A stretch of 64,000 bases of DNA from Pleurodeles waltl (GCF_031143425.1 NC_090440.1:339081844-339145843), one strand, 5' to 3'. Counted from the first letter of the stretch, positions 22,279-34,402 are shown. Notes: generated from the sequence alone by a model not told the origin. Numbers and translations are program-made.

Positions 22279-22566
22279 ACTCACACACTCACGTTGCACA
22301 CATGCCATAGACTGTCATCACATTCAACACATATATGTATGGATGTGGCATAGAAAACAAATACAACTATAATTAAACAACCCTTCAATGGACACACACA
22401 TCACTCACATTGCAACACAATGGAAGGACAATGGGATGCACAAAAGACAGAGAGACAAATATACAAAGCTCGCTATGCAAACAATACTTGCACAATAGGG
22501 ATGGGGGCATCAGGAGCACAAAGGGAATGAGCCTGCAAGGGGGCACATGTCACTTGGCACATGCCC

Positions 22567-22588
22567 TTTTTTTTCACATTTGTTTATT
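22567..22588 (-). terminator. L1 poly(A) signal and tail
   Basis: TTTATT on the plus strand at 22583-22588 is AATAAA on the minus strand, followed eight bases later by A8 (22574-22567), which directly abuts the target duplication. ORF2 ends near 23010, leaving a 3' UTR of about 430 bp. Confidence 0.75.
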
Positions 22589-25500
22589 GTTTTTAAAACT
22601 TTATGGAATACAGTATCATATAATATTCTGTTGTTCAAATTAACATTATTGCAAAGAATGACAATGTACATATGTTAGGAGATTGTTTTGATGGAGTTAC
22701 TTTTTTTTTTGTTCCAAAAAGCATCTCTACATGGTAGTGTACAAACATTCGTTTTATATAGTAACAAAACTCTCAACTGGAAAAGAAAAACATAACCATG
22801 CTTGCATGTGCTTGTGTGTAAAATAATGTGATGGACTGGATGCAGTGCATCATGTTCCAATGAGTATCAGACAAGGAAGTATTCACCTTTGGCATCTGGA
22901 TGGGTGTGCATATGTGGTGTCGTTTATCAGTGAGGGTCTCGTATCTCAGGGCAGATTTAAATCACCTTTGGCCTCCAATTCAGAACCATGGGGTCCCAGC
23001 ATTCCACTCCCATATGAATTATACCACATGCGCAAAGCCAGCTGAGACGGTGAGCTTCTGCTTTAGACCAGGTTAGCAGATCTTTTAGCCATTGTGTTAT
23101 GGTCGGGGGAGTCGGAGATTTCCATGACATAGCAATTCTACGTTTAAATAACAAATGCTAAATCAGTGAACCTGTGAAGGTATTTATCTCCTTTTTTTTG
23201 TGTGTGAATGCTAAAAGCAAGATGTTGGTGTTACGAGTAAGGGATGATTAGTCATTTCCGATATCATCTCGGTAATCTTGTGCCAAGTGGTCAGTCCCAC
23301 ACAATATGGTAAAAACCTGCTAAGGGGGCGACACAATGTGGGGAGACCGGTTCATGTGCAGGGTACATGCGGTGGATGCATTAAGGATCAAGATATGCGT
23401 GATGTATAGAATTAAATTGGGTGAAACTGAACCTTGTGTTTTGGGATATTTCCTTTACCAGCTGCACTGCCCTGTCCAAATCTGCAGCAGTCAGTGGTTG
23501 CGGTAGCACTGTGTTCCACTTTTCGTGTGCGGTTTGTAAAAGGTTACTTGCAGGCCCATACAGTGTAGTATACAGGGTGGTGATAGCGTGTTTAGTGGTC
23601 CTGGCTGATAAGATGGAGTGTAATGTGTGAGATATGTGCGGTTCAGCAGACATTGCACCCCAAAGGCTACACATGATCTGCAATATAGTATAGTAAGTGA
23701 TAAATTGTCCAGGGGCAATGTCATGTTCTGTGACCATTTCTTGAAAGGATCTGAGTGTACCGTCCGAAAAGAAATCTCCCAGTTGGGTAGTCCCTTCTTC
23801 CATCCAATGGGGACGGTCATGAGCCTGTATTTTCTGTTTTACCCCGGGCATCTGCCATATCGAGATCTCTGGTGAGAAGGGGATGTAAGGTCGTCTCAAG
23901 TGTAAATAAAGGTGCCAGCATATGTGTGCCACTTTCATTAGTGGGGTCATAGTGGTACAAGATCCATTGTTATCAGTTAGCCAAGTGTACACTGCAACGC
24001 TCCACAGATAGGCTTGTATAGCAGGTGTTTCCGGATGTGGTGGTGAAACCAACCATGAGGTCGGCCATTGCAATTGTGCAGCTGCGTAATATATCTTGAA
24101 GTTTGGAGCACCCAATCCACCCTCCTTTAGGGGCCTCTGGAGTTTAGAAAGGGCTACTCTATGGCATCTGCCCCCAAATCAAATCTAAGAGCAAGCTGTC
24201 CAGTATTTTAAAGAAGGTACGCAGTATCACTATGGGTAGTGCGGAGAAACAATACAGTAACCTGGGTTGAATTAACATCTTGGATATTGCCACACGGCCA
24301 ATCGGCAATAGCAGTGGTGATTGCCAGAAAGTAACAGCGTATATTCTCAATCGCCTTATGTAAGTTGCCGTCAAGAAGGTCCTTTGTCGTATGATAAATA
24401 TCAACTCCCAGATACTTGAAAGTATCGCATTGCCACTGCAAGCGGGAGTTAGTCGTGGTAATTCTGTCCGCAGGGGGGGCATAAGGCAAGTGGGAACATG
24501 CATGACTTAAACCAATTGACCTGGAGACCTGAGATCCTCCCAAAGGTTGTCAGTAATTGTTCAAGCTCAGGTAATGTTGTATGTATATCTCTAAGATAAA
24601 TGAGAGCATCGTCCGCATACAGGGACACCATGTGGAACGGTTGTGAGTCCCATATCCCCTAAGCTTCAGCCTGGCCCCGCAAATAACATGCCAGGGGTTC
24701 CATTGCCAAGGCAAAGAGGAGCGGTGATCGTAGGCAACCTTGTCGCGTCCCTCGTTGTATGCTAAAGCAATTTGGTATCACCTGGCCCGTCTTGACCCTA
24801 GCCAATGGTTCCCTATACAATGTTTCAACCCATCTGAGAAGATGAGGTCCGAATCCCATTGTTTCAAGCTTTTTCTATGTCTAGGGAGACTGCCACTTGA
24901 TGTGTATCCTCGGATGACGTGTTGTAGATAATATGTAAAATGTGGCTGATATTAAGAAATGTGGTGCGGCCTGGTATAAAGCCTAACTGGTCATGTTGTA
25001 CTAATGTTTACATTACAGGGAGTAAATTGGTTGGCTAGTACCTTTCCCAGTATCTTACAATCCAAGTTGAGCAAGGACAGAGGGCGATAGGATCGTACAA
25101 CCGTAGCATCACTCCCCGGTTTAGGTAATACTACTACCAAGGCCTTGCGTACAGAGTGTAATAGGGAGCCTTGTTTAAAAGCCTCATTATAAACTTCCAG
25201 TAATCGTGGGGTGATGGCAGTGGCATAAGTAGTATAATATTCAATGGGCAAGCTGTCTGCATTTGGCGTTTTGTTGCGAGCTATTTGCTTTATAGCTGCT
25301 TTGATCTCCTCTAATTGTATGGGTTCTTCCAAGATAGATGGTTCATGTTTAAATTAGTCGGTTTTTCGTTTAACTGTCACGAAAAGTGTCATTGATAACT
25401 AGTTGTGATGTGGCTACTGTGCCATCCTTTGTCCTAATTGACATGGCGGTGTGCCATGGTGCACCCCATGGAGAAGCGAAGCAAGCACTTTGCCCGAGCG

Positions 25501-26330
25501 ATCTCCTTGGGCATGCTGCAGAGCTATTTGTGTACGATAATCGTGGTGACTCAAGGTCGATTCCGCTTCGTGGCGACAGATACGGAGCTGATGGAGCTGT
25601 TACCAGTTCGTCTCACATCATGTATTTCCGCGTGGCATAAGTCTAGTTCCACCTCAGAGAGGTTGCATCATAACTGTTGTCTAACCCACCAGATAGCGGC
25701 CAGGCAGTGTCCACGACTCACCACTTTGTGAGTTTCCCATTCTATTGCCCGAGAGGAGATTGAGCCAGCATTCGCTGTGAAGTATTGCCTTATGGTCTGC
25801 GACAGTGCCTCACGGAACGGAGGATCTGATAGAGCCTCCTGTTGTAGGCACCAGTTAGGTATGGAGGGTCATGTGACACCCCAAGTCAGTTCCGCTGTCA
25901 GTAGGTTATGGTCCGAATGTGTTTTTGCTGGGTGTTCTGAGCAATCTAGGAGGGGCCTGTTGTTAGTAGTGCTGAAAAGGATATCTACCCTAGTGTGTAA
26001 GTCATGTACATAGGAGTAAAGCAAGTATTCATGTTCTTGCGGGTGACCCAAGACCCATATGTGGTGCTCCAACTTAGAAAGTGGTGGGTAATGCGGTTGC
26101 TGGTTGCCATATATAGTGGGGGTGAGAGCGGTCCAATCGGGGGTCCAGGTTGCAGTTAAAGTCTCCACCCCACACTGCCGGAGTTAGTGGGTCTTGAAAA
26201 AGTGCCGGCATCAGAGAATCTAAGAATTGTATTTGGTTCACATAAGGAACATATATGGCCACCAAATTAATGTGGGTGCCACCTAGCCTACCTTCTCAAA
26301 TGACATACCGACCTTCTGGGTCTATAGTTT

Positions 26331-26906
26331 GGGGGTCATTCTGACCCTGGCGGCCGGTGGCCGCCAGGGCCACCGACCACGGGAGCACCGCCAACAGGCT
26401 GGCGGTGCTCCCACGAGCATTCTGACCGCGGCGGTTCAGCCGCGGTCAGAAGCGGAAAGTCGGCGGTCTCCCGCCGACTTCCCGCTGCTCGGGGGAATCC
26501 TCCATGGCGGCGGAGCGCGCTCCGCCGCCATGGGGATTCTGACACCCCCTACCGCCATCCTGTTCCTGGCGGGTCTCCCGCCAGGAACAGGATGGCGGTA
26601 GGGGGTGCCGCAGGGCCCCTGGGGGCCCCACTGTGTATTTCAGTGTCTGCAATGCAGACACTGAAATACGCGACGGGTGCAAACTGCACCCGTCGCACCC
26701 CTGCAACTACGCAGGCTCAATTCTGAGCCGGCGTCCTCGTTGCAGGGGCATTTCCTCTGGGCCGGCGGGCGCTCTTTTGGAGAGCACCTGCCGGCCCAGA
26801 GGAAATGTCTGAATGGCCGCCGCGGTCTTTTGACCGCGGTGCGGTCATTTGGCGGCTCCCTCCAGGCGGGCGGCTGCCGCCGCCCGCCGGGCTCAGAATA
26901 AGCCCC
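26331..26906 (+). mobile_element. Serial-palindrome Harbinger-like MITE, copy 2 (in L1 ORF2)
   Basis: Ends GGGGGTCATTCTGACC (left) and, in reverse complement, GGGGCTTATTCTGAGCC (right), flanked by TTT at 26328-26330 and 26907-26909. The internal palindrome order matches copy 1, including a TTTCAGTGTCTGCaatGCAG-type hairpin near 26640 and the CCATGGCGGCGG hairpin near 26503-26532. It splits the L1 endonuclease between GIPLDLKTQ and TIDPEGRYVI. Same orientation as copy 1. Confidence 0.87.
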
Positions 26907-27146
26907 TTTGTGTCTTAAGATCCAAGGGGATCCCAGGAGCCACCCATATGAGAACTCCCCTGGCATATGCAGATGTGATAGTACCATATGTTTGTCCCCG
27001 CCATCTGGACCTTATTCTACCAAGTTCTGAGTTTGTAAGATGTGTCTCCTGGAGCATTGCGATATGTACCTGATGGCGTTTGAGATATATTTTATAGGGC
27101 TTGATATAGGATGCCATACCCCTTACATTCCAGGTTAAGAATCTAT

Positions 27147-27765
27147 GGCGGTCATTCTGACCGCGGCGGGCGGCAGTCGCCGCCCGCCATGCGGTCACCG
27201 CCAAATGCCCGCTCCGCGGTCAGGAGACCGCAGATGCCATTCTGGCTTTCCCGCTGGGCCGGCGGGCGACCGCCAAAAGGCCGCCCGCCGGCCCAGCGGG
27301 AAAGACCCTGCAACAAGGAAGCCGGCTCCGAATGGAGCCGGCGGAGTTGCAGGGGTGCGACGGGTGCAGTGGCACCCGTCGCGATTTTCACTGTCTGCAA
27401 AGCAGACAGTGAAAATCTTCATGGGGCCCTGTTAGGGGGCCCCTGCACTGCCCATGCCAGTGGCATGGGCAGTGCAGGGGCCCCACGACACCCGTTCCCG
27501 CCATCCTGGTTCTGGCGGTGAAAACCGCCAGAAACAGGCTGGCGGGAAGGGGGTCGGAATCCCCATGGCGGCGCTGCAAGCAGCGCCGCCATGGAGGATT
27601 CCCTGGGCCAGGGGAAAACCAGCGGGAAACCGCCGGTTCCCCTTTTCTGACCGCGGCTTTACCGCCATAGTCAGAATAGCCCTGGAAGCACCGCCAGCCT
27701 GTTGGCGGTGCTTCTGCTGCCCTCCGCCCTGGCGGTCAGAGACCGCCAGGATTGGAATGAGGGCC
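27147..27765 (-). mobile_element. Serial-palindrome Harbinger-like MITE, copy 3 (in L1 ORF2)
   Basis: 619 bp, inverted relative to copies 1 and 2. The right end in reverse complement starts GGCCCTCATTCCAATCC; the left end starts GGCGGTCATTCTGACC. TAT flanks both sides (27144-27146 and 27766-27768). It interrupts L1 ORF2 13 codons after the first Met. An additional palindrome around GCCCATGCCAGTGGCATGGG (about 27450-27470) is not seen in copies 1 and 2. Confidence 0.87.
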
Positions 27766-28569
27766 TATACTGTGGAGTGTGGGGCAGTGAGGGCGTGTTA
27801 GACATCATTCCTAATACAATTTGTAAGAGATAATATCTTCTTATCTACTAGTTCTATCTTACTGCTTGATCCCCCTCTGCACTCACAGTGGTCACCACTC
27901 ATGTTCATCCACGTTATTACTGTCCCATGTACATAACAGCAATGTCGTACATAACAATACAATGTTAAGCATAGTAAAGCAAGCAGGTATATAAAAAAAC
28001 ACTCCATCTTCAGTAACAATTCCCCCCTGGCCGTAGCTATATAGTCTACCGCCCAATGTGCATAATCATGCACAAAATAACATTTACCATGATACCTTAA
28101 TAAACAAAGTGTCCAAAGATACATCATGTGGGGGTGATGTCAACACGGGTATTTGGTCGCCCCACAGTGGGGCCTGTGACGTATTGTGAAAGAGGAGTCC
28201 AGAAGAGTCAGTGCTTGCAGAAAGGACGCGTCAGTTGATGACGTAGGGGGTGGTACCTACTGGATCACAATGCAAAACCCATTGGTTGCTTGGGTTCAAA
28301 TAATTTCGGCCACTGATCCAGGTGTGATGTGAGGATCCTTATTGCTGCCAGTCGATGAGATCTCGGAGCCGCCAGTGTCGGACCCCGACGTTTGTATATG
28401 ATTGGAGCGAAGAGCCGTGAAAGAGTTATTTTGAAGTTGTGTCGCTGCTGCTAATGTTAGGTCCTGTTTATGCTGCTGCTTGATTTTGATCTGGGCAGGA
28501 GCTGGGTGGCTTCCTATGACGCTGTCGTGGTTTAGGTTTCACCCATGTGTCTGTCTCTTTCTCCTCTCC

Positions 28570-29400
28570 AAGTGTTGCTGCTAGGCCTTTGGCATGCAGC
28601 CAAGTCCGCACATCCTCTGGTGACTAGAAAATGTGTGTTTTTGCATGGTCCATGATTTTAGGTTTCGCTGGGAAAAGAAGAGCATATTTGATTTTCAGGT
28701 CACGGAGCTGTTGTTTAACCTTCAGGTAGGACCCCCGTTTGCGCTGCACCTCCATAGTGAGTATGCTGAAATCACTGCGTCATCAAAGTGCCATGGACCT
28801 TTGTTGTGGGGTAGTTGAAGAATTAGGTCAGGATCGCAAAAGTTCAGTAGGAGGCTATAAGAGGAGATGGTGGAGCTCCCAGTTTGGATGGGCGCCCTGT
28901 TATGAGGTGAGCCCTCTCTATAGAGAACAATGGGGGTGTTTTATCTTTTAGCACTGTCGACAGAAGCCACTTTTCCAAGAACAGTTTGGCACTGGGAAGT
29001 TCTGAGCATTCAGGGAAGGCGATAAAACGGATATTGTTGCACCGTGAATGGCCTTCTGCATCTTCTGCTCTATGGTGTAGTGTAGATAATTCTTCTTGCA
29101 TGGACCTTATTTGCATTTGCATTGACTGGAGGGTTGACAATATAGTTTGCGTGAATGATTCGGTCTGGGTAACCCTATCTGCTAGCTTGCGATGATCTGC
29201 TATTAATAAGTTCACTTCCAAAGATACCGAATAAATTTTAGCCTCCAGTTAGGTTTTAGTGTCTAGTATTGCATGTAAAAAATGTCCTATTTCTCAGAGT
29301 GACTAATAAGCGAGGATTCAAAATGACGGAACTGATCAACTTGTGATGGTGAGCCTGTTGAGTGAGTATCAACTGCTTGCATGGTGTCTCCTGTTGTCTT
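28570..29400 (-). pseudogene. L1 ORF1 (RNA-binding chaperone)
   Basis: A coiled-coil part (ADRVTQTESFTQTILSTLQS, then QIRSMQEELSTLHHRAEDAE) leads into the RRM-like core CNNIRFIAFPE, FLEKWLL and FSIERAHLITGRPS. After a frame change near 28844 the C-terminal domain continues as KVKQQLRDLKIKYALLFPAK. This is the usual order for L1 ORF1p, which trimerises and coats L1 RNA. Stops occur in the N-terminal part and near 28625, so it is not functional. The exact start is uncertain. Confidence 0.8.
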
Positions 29401-30485
29401 GGTAGGTCATGGTTTCCCTATAACTTAACGAGGGAAGGATCTATGGTAGCGAGCCCGCTCTCGTGTTGTTGGTTCAGCAGTAAGATGACCGTATGGCGTG
29501 CTGTAATTGCGCCACACAAACAGTACTGTTGCGAGTAGGCCCTGCAACACTTGGGCTCACAGAACAACGAATCACTCACAGAGCGGCACAATATAGCTCG
29601 AAGGGCCGTAACGCTATGTGGTCAGCGAATTATTATTAATGTGTAATCCTGTGTTTTGTGTGCATTATTGCAACATCTCTCGTGGCTAAATAAGGGAGGT
29701 AAGGCGAATAAGAAAGTCCCAATATGTATTCTCGCAGCCAGTGCTAGCCTGACCAGCAGGATTGGCGTGGTCCCACCTGTGCTAGTGCTACTTCAAAGGA
29801 CCGTGCAAGAGTTACAAAGTAGAGTTTCAGGACCCCTGTGGCCTTTTAAGCCTCTGTTCTTATCAGCTTGGCTGGAAGGCCCGGCGCTATCCCGCGCATG
29901 CCAGTGTTATTTCGGGGATCAGTTCACTAATGTCCAGTTAGGGTCTCAGCTAGTTTCTAGGTTGTGCTCAATCAGAACAACAGTGTCATATGCTCTATTG
30001 CCCCCTCAGCATTAGCAGACCTACTGTTTTTCAGGATGGCACTGTTTCCTCATCTTCCACGGCGTCACACCCGTTCCTCATAGTCCCATGATATGGGGTA
30101 GCCTGCAGCTAAGCATGACACCGCTTAGCTTAATGCTGCACGTCCCCGCTCGCTGGATGTCTCCGTGTGCTCCTGGCAGGTAAAATGTTTTCCGCAGGGT
30201 TGTACGCGGTTCTTTAGCGGTCCTTGCACACAATGCCGGTCCTCGCGTCAGCAGCAAGGCACCATTTTCGCCACTCCTGCAGCCTGCATAGCGTCGGGTG
30301 TTCCAAGCCCTGTAATGCTACACGTGGCGCCGTTGCAACCATCCAGGTCTCTGCATGTACGGATCGAGTTCAGCTGGTCCGCGCACTATCTGTAGGGCCT
30401 CTGTAATGGCTAAATGCAGGATAATGACTGGGCCCTGTGCGGAGCTCGCTAAAAAGCGTCCGACGCAGTCGCCATCTTGGACACC
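29401..30485 (-). promoter_or_regulatory. L1 5' UTR with YY1-like motif at its start
   Basis: About 1.1 kb of GC-richer DNA upstream of ORF1. The first bases of the element on the minus strand include CCAAGATGGCGAC (30480-30468), close to the YY1 consensus; mammalian L1 5' UTRs carry a YY1 site at nearly the same place. The position right at the inferred 5' end supports a complete insertion. Confidence 0.5.
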
Positions 30486-30501
30486 CACTTAGCATATCCC
30501 C

Positions 30502-31893
30502 CTAAAGCAACATTTGCACAAGGACTGGCCTTACATTTATCTCAGGGGCAAACAATACTGGAGCCAAATGACATGCCTATCTATATAATGTGGAAATGCA
30601 AGTCAACAATGCACATACAACTCCAACTGCCTGAGACATACATCTACATGAAGTAGCTGCAAGGTAAACGCCGCTGAATGGACACATGAACAGTCAAATG
30701 CAAACAAAGGTAGCACAATTTAACACACTCAATGTTAGCACAAACACAACTCAAGCTTCCACACATTAGATGAATATATCATTCATATCAGGGGGACAAG
30801 CCTATATACCATACAGGCTCACATTGGACAACACAAGTTGAAGTACTTACCATACCAAAGAGTACACAATGCTATGACACCACCATTGCATTTACACCCA
30901 CAAATCCATACAGTCAACATATACCATTGCCTTAAGGGTCATCAACACTGCCCACAAAGTCAGATACCACAGACAACAGCAAATTGATCAGCAAGCAGGC
31001 TGAAACACACACAACTGTAGGCATACAACCCACATTACTCAGGAACAAAATAAAGGTAGAAAAGGAATTGCAGGACAAATGTGTATCCAAAAACAACTGT
31101 TTGGGTTTATTAATATCCAAACTTGAAAAGTCCAAGGCCATTGACCAGTCCATTTCAAATTGTCCAGACACATCACTTGACTCCTAACTGCCAGGGAAAC
31201 TCCAAAGAAGGGGCATCCTTTGGGCAGTCAGGCACCTCAGGTATCATCTTTGGAGGAGGGTCGGAATTGGGATGGGTCGGTTTGGGTTTGAGTGGACTAC
31301 TTCTTAGGAGGGGTGGGCTTTTTCTTGGGTGGTATAGGTGCTTGCAGGGGGGCAGATGTGACACGGGAGGACTTGAAGGTGGAAGGGATGGGTTGGGAGG
31401 TGGGTTTGGGACGGGGTGGAGGGAACAGGAGAAAGAGCAACCACAAACAAAAAATCAGACTTAGGAACACAAGGACAGTCATCATAAGGAGGGGTAGTTT
31501 TAGAGGTCAAGAGAATGGTTGTCTGCTGTGTCGGTGTGTATGTCTTGGGTGTGGGAGGTGTGCTTGTGTTTGGGTGGTGGCTGTTGTGTATGTGAGTGTT
31601 GGTGTTTGCATGTCTTGGGGGCTAGGTTGTGGAGGTGCTAGGTGATGTGGGAGTGGGGGACATGTGTGTGTCTTTTGGGGTGGTATTTGCGGGTATGTTG
31701 GTAGTGGTGGAGGTCTATGTGTCTGTTGGCATAGTATCTGTGGTTAAGGGGGTTGTGGTGAATGTCTGTGTGTCTGTTGGGGGGGTGTCTGCAGGTATGC
31801 TGGGTGAGGTAGGTGTGTCACTGATTATTGTGGTAGTGCTTGTGGGTATGCTTGATGTTGTCTGTGTTATGGTGGGGGAGTTGGGTGTCTGGG
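30502..31893 (-). other. Ser/Thr/Pro-rich relic, possibly an accessory-gene tail
   Basis: Sequence that was continuous with 22550 before the L1 insertion. From 31890 down to about 31200 the minus strand reads as a Thr/Ser/Pro-rich low-complexity protein (repeated TTT, PTDT, TPTS-type runs), followed by Lys/Pro-rich stretches, similar in style to the tails of Harbinger gene C but without alignable motifs. Several stops are present. 30502-30850 shows nothing recognisable. It is interrupted at 31893 by the LTR element. Identity is uncertain. Confidence 0.35.
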
Positions 31894-34380
31894 TGTTAGA
31901 AAATGGGTTATTGGTAGGGCAGGTAGGTACCTACACCTAGCAACAAGCCACAAACCTCCACAAAAGTACAGTTAGGTCTCAGTAAATTAATCCCAGCTCT
32001 ACCCTTGGTAGCTTGGCATCGAGCGTCAAGGCTTAACTTAGGAGACAAAGTGTAAAGCATTCAAATATCACAAAACAGTAATTAAATAAAACACAGGAAA
32101 CAGTTTAAAAATCCAAAACCAATTTATAAAAATAGCTTATATTTTTATCTTTAAAATGACACAAAAACGATTAAAATCGGTTCAGGGGAACCGGAGATAT
32201 GAATTTTTAAAGTATTATTATTTTCTAGCGCATAGAAACAAAAAGCGCCAATCGGGTCATCTGGTTGCACCAGGACCGGGACAAAGTCAAACTTTCAGGC
32301 CGACCGCGATGGAGCCCTGCTCGGATACAGGTCGCGGGAAGCCTCGGTTAAAAAGTTACCTTCTGACTTAGTCTTTATTTTGAAGTTTTTCTTCACCGGG
32401 ACGAACCTGCCAGTTGGATCCGACCTCCTGGAGCCCTTGTCCGGATACGCGAAGTCGGTTTCCTCGGTGGTGATTTCTACCTTCGGACTTAGTCGTTTTT
32501 TCGAGATGAAAATCCTTCGACCGGGGTAAACCTGGATCTTGATCCGACGTCCGTGGAGCCCTTCTCGGATACGATGGCTGGAAGGTCCCGGTCAACTTTT
32601 TACGTTCGGACTTAGTCTTTTTTTCGGATGTTTTTCTTGACCGGGACGAACCACGAAGTCAGGCCGGGTCGCGGTTGAGGCAAGCCGGCTAGAATTTACG
32701 CGTCGAGTCGGTCACTTTATGGAGCTTTTTTCTAAAATTTCTCCAATCTTTTCCAAACTTCTGGGGCTTCACCCAGATGTTCTTTTAAGGTTCTTTTGGG
32801 GTCCACAGCTCACCCCAAGGGTCCAGAAGTTCTGTGATGGTCCTTGGGAAGTGCGGACTTCAACTCCCAGAGTGCACCTGGCGCAAACTCCTTTTTGGCC
32901 ACTGGGCAGTGGTCAGCTGGTCACTTTTTCAGGAGTTGGTGCAGGGGACTCTGGTTAGCAATTTTTCACCTGTAGCAAACAGGGAGTCCCTCCTTGAACC
33001 AGTGGAAGCCAGGCAAAGTCCTTCTTGTGGTGAAGCCCAAGTGTGCAGCTGGTGCAGTCTTTCTGAGTGCAGGGTCCAGGTGCAGGCCAGGGGTCCAGCA
33101 GGGCAGTCCTTCTTCTCCTTGTAGTTCTTTCTTCTTGAAATTTGGTGGGGATCTGAGGCGTGGGTGCAGGTCTGCCAGTTTTATCCTTGCTCCTGGGTGA
33201 AAAGCAGGGGGGCCCTGGTCCTCCAATCAGGGACAGGGTCGTCCCCCTGTGATGACCACTTCCTGGGAAGTGTGGCAAAAATCCATCCCAGAAGGCAACA
33301 GTCTCTAAAAATCCAAAATGGATGAATCTGATTTTTGGAGGAGAGATCTGGCTGAGCCCACCCACTGGTGTGGCTAAAAATCATAAACACACCCCTCTCC
33401 TGCCCTCTCCTAATCTAATCAAGGGGGCACCTAGCTGTCTGGGGTTGCAGGATGTGGGGGTGTTGCTGGGTGCTCCAGATGTCCTTCTCTGCCTTTGAAG
33501 ACCAGTTTGGCAGCCCTCCCCCTTCCTGCTTCCCCATCTGCTGAGGGGAGATTCTCTCCCCCAAGCACATTCCTTTGTGTGAAGTCAGGTCACTTCACAC
33601 CTCATTAAAGTAGCCTGGCAGAAGCTGCTGCAGGCTGGCCAATCAGAGCACAGGAGCAAAAACAATGCAGAGCTGAAATTGGCAACTTTTTAGGTAAAGT
33701 CTAAACTTTTTACCTGCACTAGTTATATTAAATCCAACAACTGGAAGTTGTGGGATTTATTATAACAATCAATTTGATACCAAATTCTTGGTATGTAACA
33801 TTTAAGGAGACTTTAAAATTTAAAATAAAGTCTGCCCATTCTAGCCTATGAAGGCCATTTACTTCAATGAGGGAAAAACGAATTTGGCTGTTTTTACCTC
33901 ACCAGGGCTTATAAATCTATTTTTATAAAGTCCCTGCTTATAGTTACATGGCACCCAGCCCTAGGGGCACATAGGGCACACCTTAGGGGTGACTTATATG
34001 TAAAAATAAGGTAGTTTAAGACTTTGGAAGTACCTTTAATTCCAAAGTCGAATTTGCATATAACTTTAATTTAAAAGCAGCCAGCAAGGCAGGCTTGCTT
34101 TAAAAATGACACTGGGCACCTCAGCAATGCACCTAGGTGTGCACCACCTATGCTGTGGTCCCTAAACCTACATGCCCTACCATATACTAGGGACTTATAG
34201 GTAGGTTAACTTAGCCAATTATAATTAGCCTAATTTGCATATCCATTTTACACAGAGCACAGGCCCTGGGACTGGTTAGCAGTACCCAGGGCACCATCAG
34301 AGTCAGGAAAACACCAGCATAAAGTGGAAAATGGGGGCAAAAAGTTATGGGGCCCTTGCAATCAGCCCCAGTTTCTCACA
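31894..34380 (-). repeat. 3' LTR of the young retrotransposon
   Basis: It contains about four degenerate units of roughly 120 bp between 32270 and 32700, each with a CGGACTTAGTC-type motif and a GGAGCCC--CGGATACG block. A TATA-like and AATAAA-like pair on the minus strand lies near 33924 and 33757. Plus-strand open frames of 60-136 codons here are repeated exactly in the other LTR and are not genes. Confidence 0.95.
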
Positions 34381-34402
34381 CAACCCCCCCCCAGCCCACA
34401 CG
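34381..34402 (-). promoter_or_regulatory. Polypurine tract before the 3' LTR
   Basis: Immediately next to the LTR, the minus strand reads GGGCTGGGGGGGGGGTTG, a G-rich purine run in the right place to prime plus-strand DNA synthesis. Confidence 0.6.

Larger units (their letters stand above)
15113..22566 (+). mobile_element. Harbinger element 2 (three-gene; right end not found)
   Basis: The left end GGCCCTCATTATGAC at 15113 follows TAT (15110-15112). Genes A, B and C occur in the same order and orientations as element 1. The right terminus is not visible: after the gene C tail ends at 22097 the sequence is CA-rich, and an L1 lies from 22567. The element may continue at 30502 beyond the L1, or be truncated near 22.3 kb. 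Its gene C keeps the most complete Myb domain and has in-frame minisatellites absent from the other two copies. Confidence 0.8.
23010..27808 (-). pseudogene. L1 ORF2: AP-endonuclease and reverse transcriptase
   Basis: ORF2 starts at a pair of ATGs (27806-27808 and 27803-27805) with MMSNTPSLPHTPQ, then a MITE, then YRFLTWNVRGM. Endonuclease motifs are LQETH (about 27045) and GGDFN (about 26165). The RT gives RSYRPLSLLNLDCKILGKVL, RGTRQGCLRSPLLFAL and YADD (24608-24619). The C-terminal part has NFKIYYAAAQLQWP and a Cys/His block near 23290-23350, ending with RRIAMSWKSPTPP. Frame changes occur near 24115, 24450, 24660 and 24990, with a stop near 23380. RT, endonuclease and Cys-rich end are in normal L1 order, but the enzyme cannot be made from this copy. 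Confidence 0.88.
22567..30485 (-). mobile_element. Full-length L1-type LINE with two internal MITEs
   Basis: On the minus strand the element runs from a 5' UTR at about 30485 through ORF1 and ORF2 to an A8 tail at 22574-22567, preceded by AATAAA. The flanks are an imperfect 16-bp target duplication: CACTTGGCACATGCCC at 22551-22566 and CACTTAGCATATCCCC at 30486-30501 (13 of 16 match). Two serial-palindrome MITEs (26331-26906 and 27147-27765) lie in the endonuclease part of ORF2. Without them the LINE is about 6.7 kb, a normal L1 length. ORFs carry frameshifts and stops. Confidence 0.87.

Noticed and set aside
30502..31893. A fourth gene of Harbinger element 2 in antisense orientation
   Set aside because: Only low-complexity similarity is visible and the right end of element 2 was not found, so linkage is unproven.
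32156..33390. Set of 60-136 codon open frames repeated at 37390-38624
   Set aside because: They are inside the two LTRs, not conserved as proteins in the older LTR, and lie outside the gag ORF.
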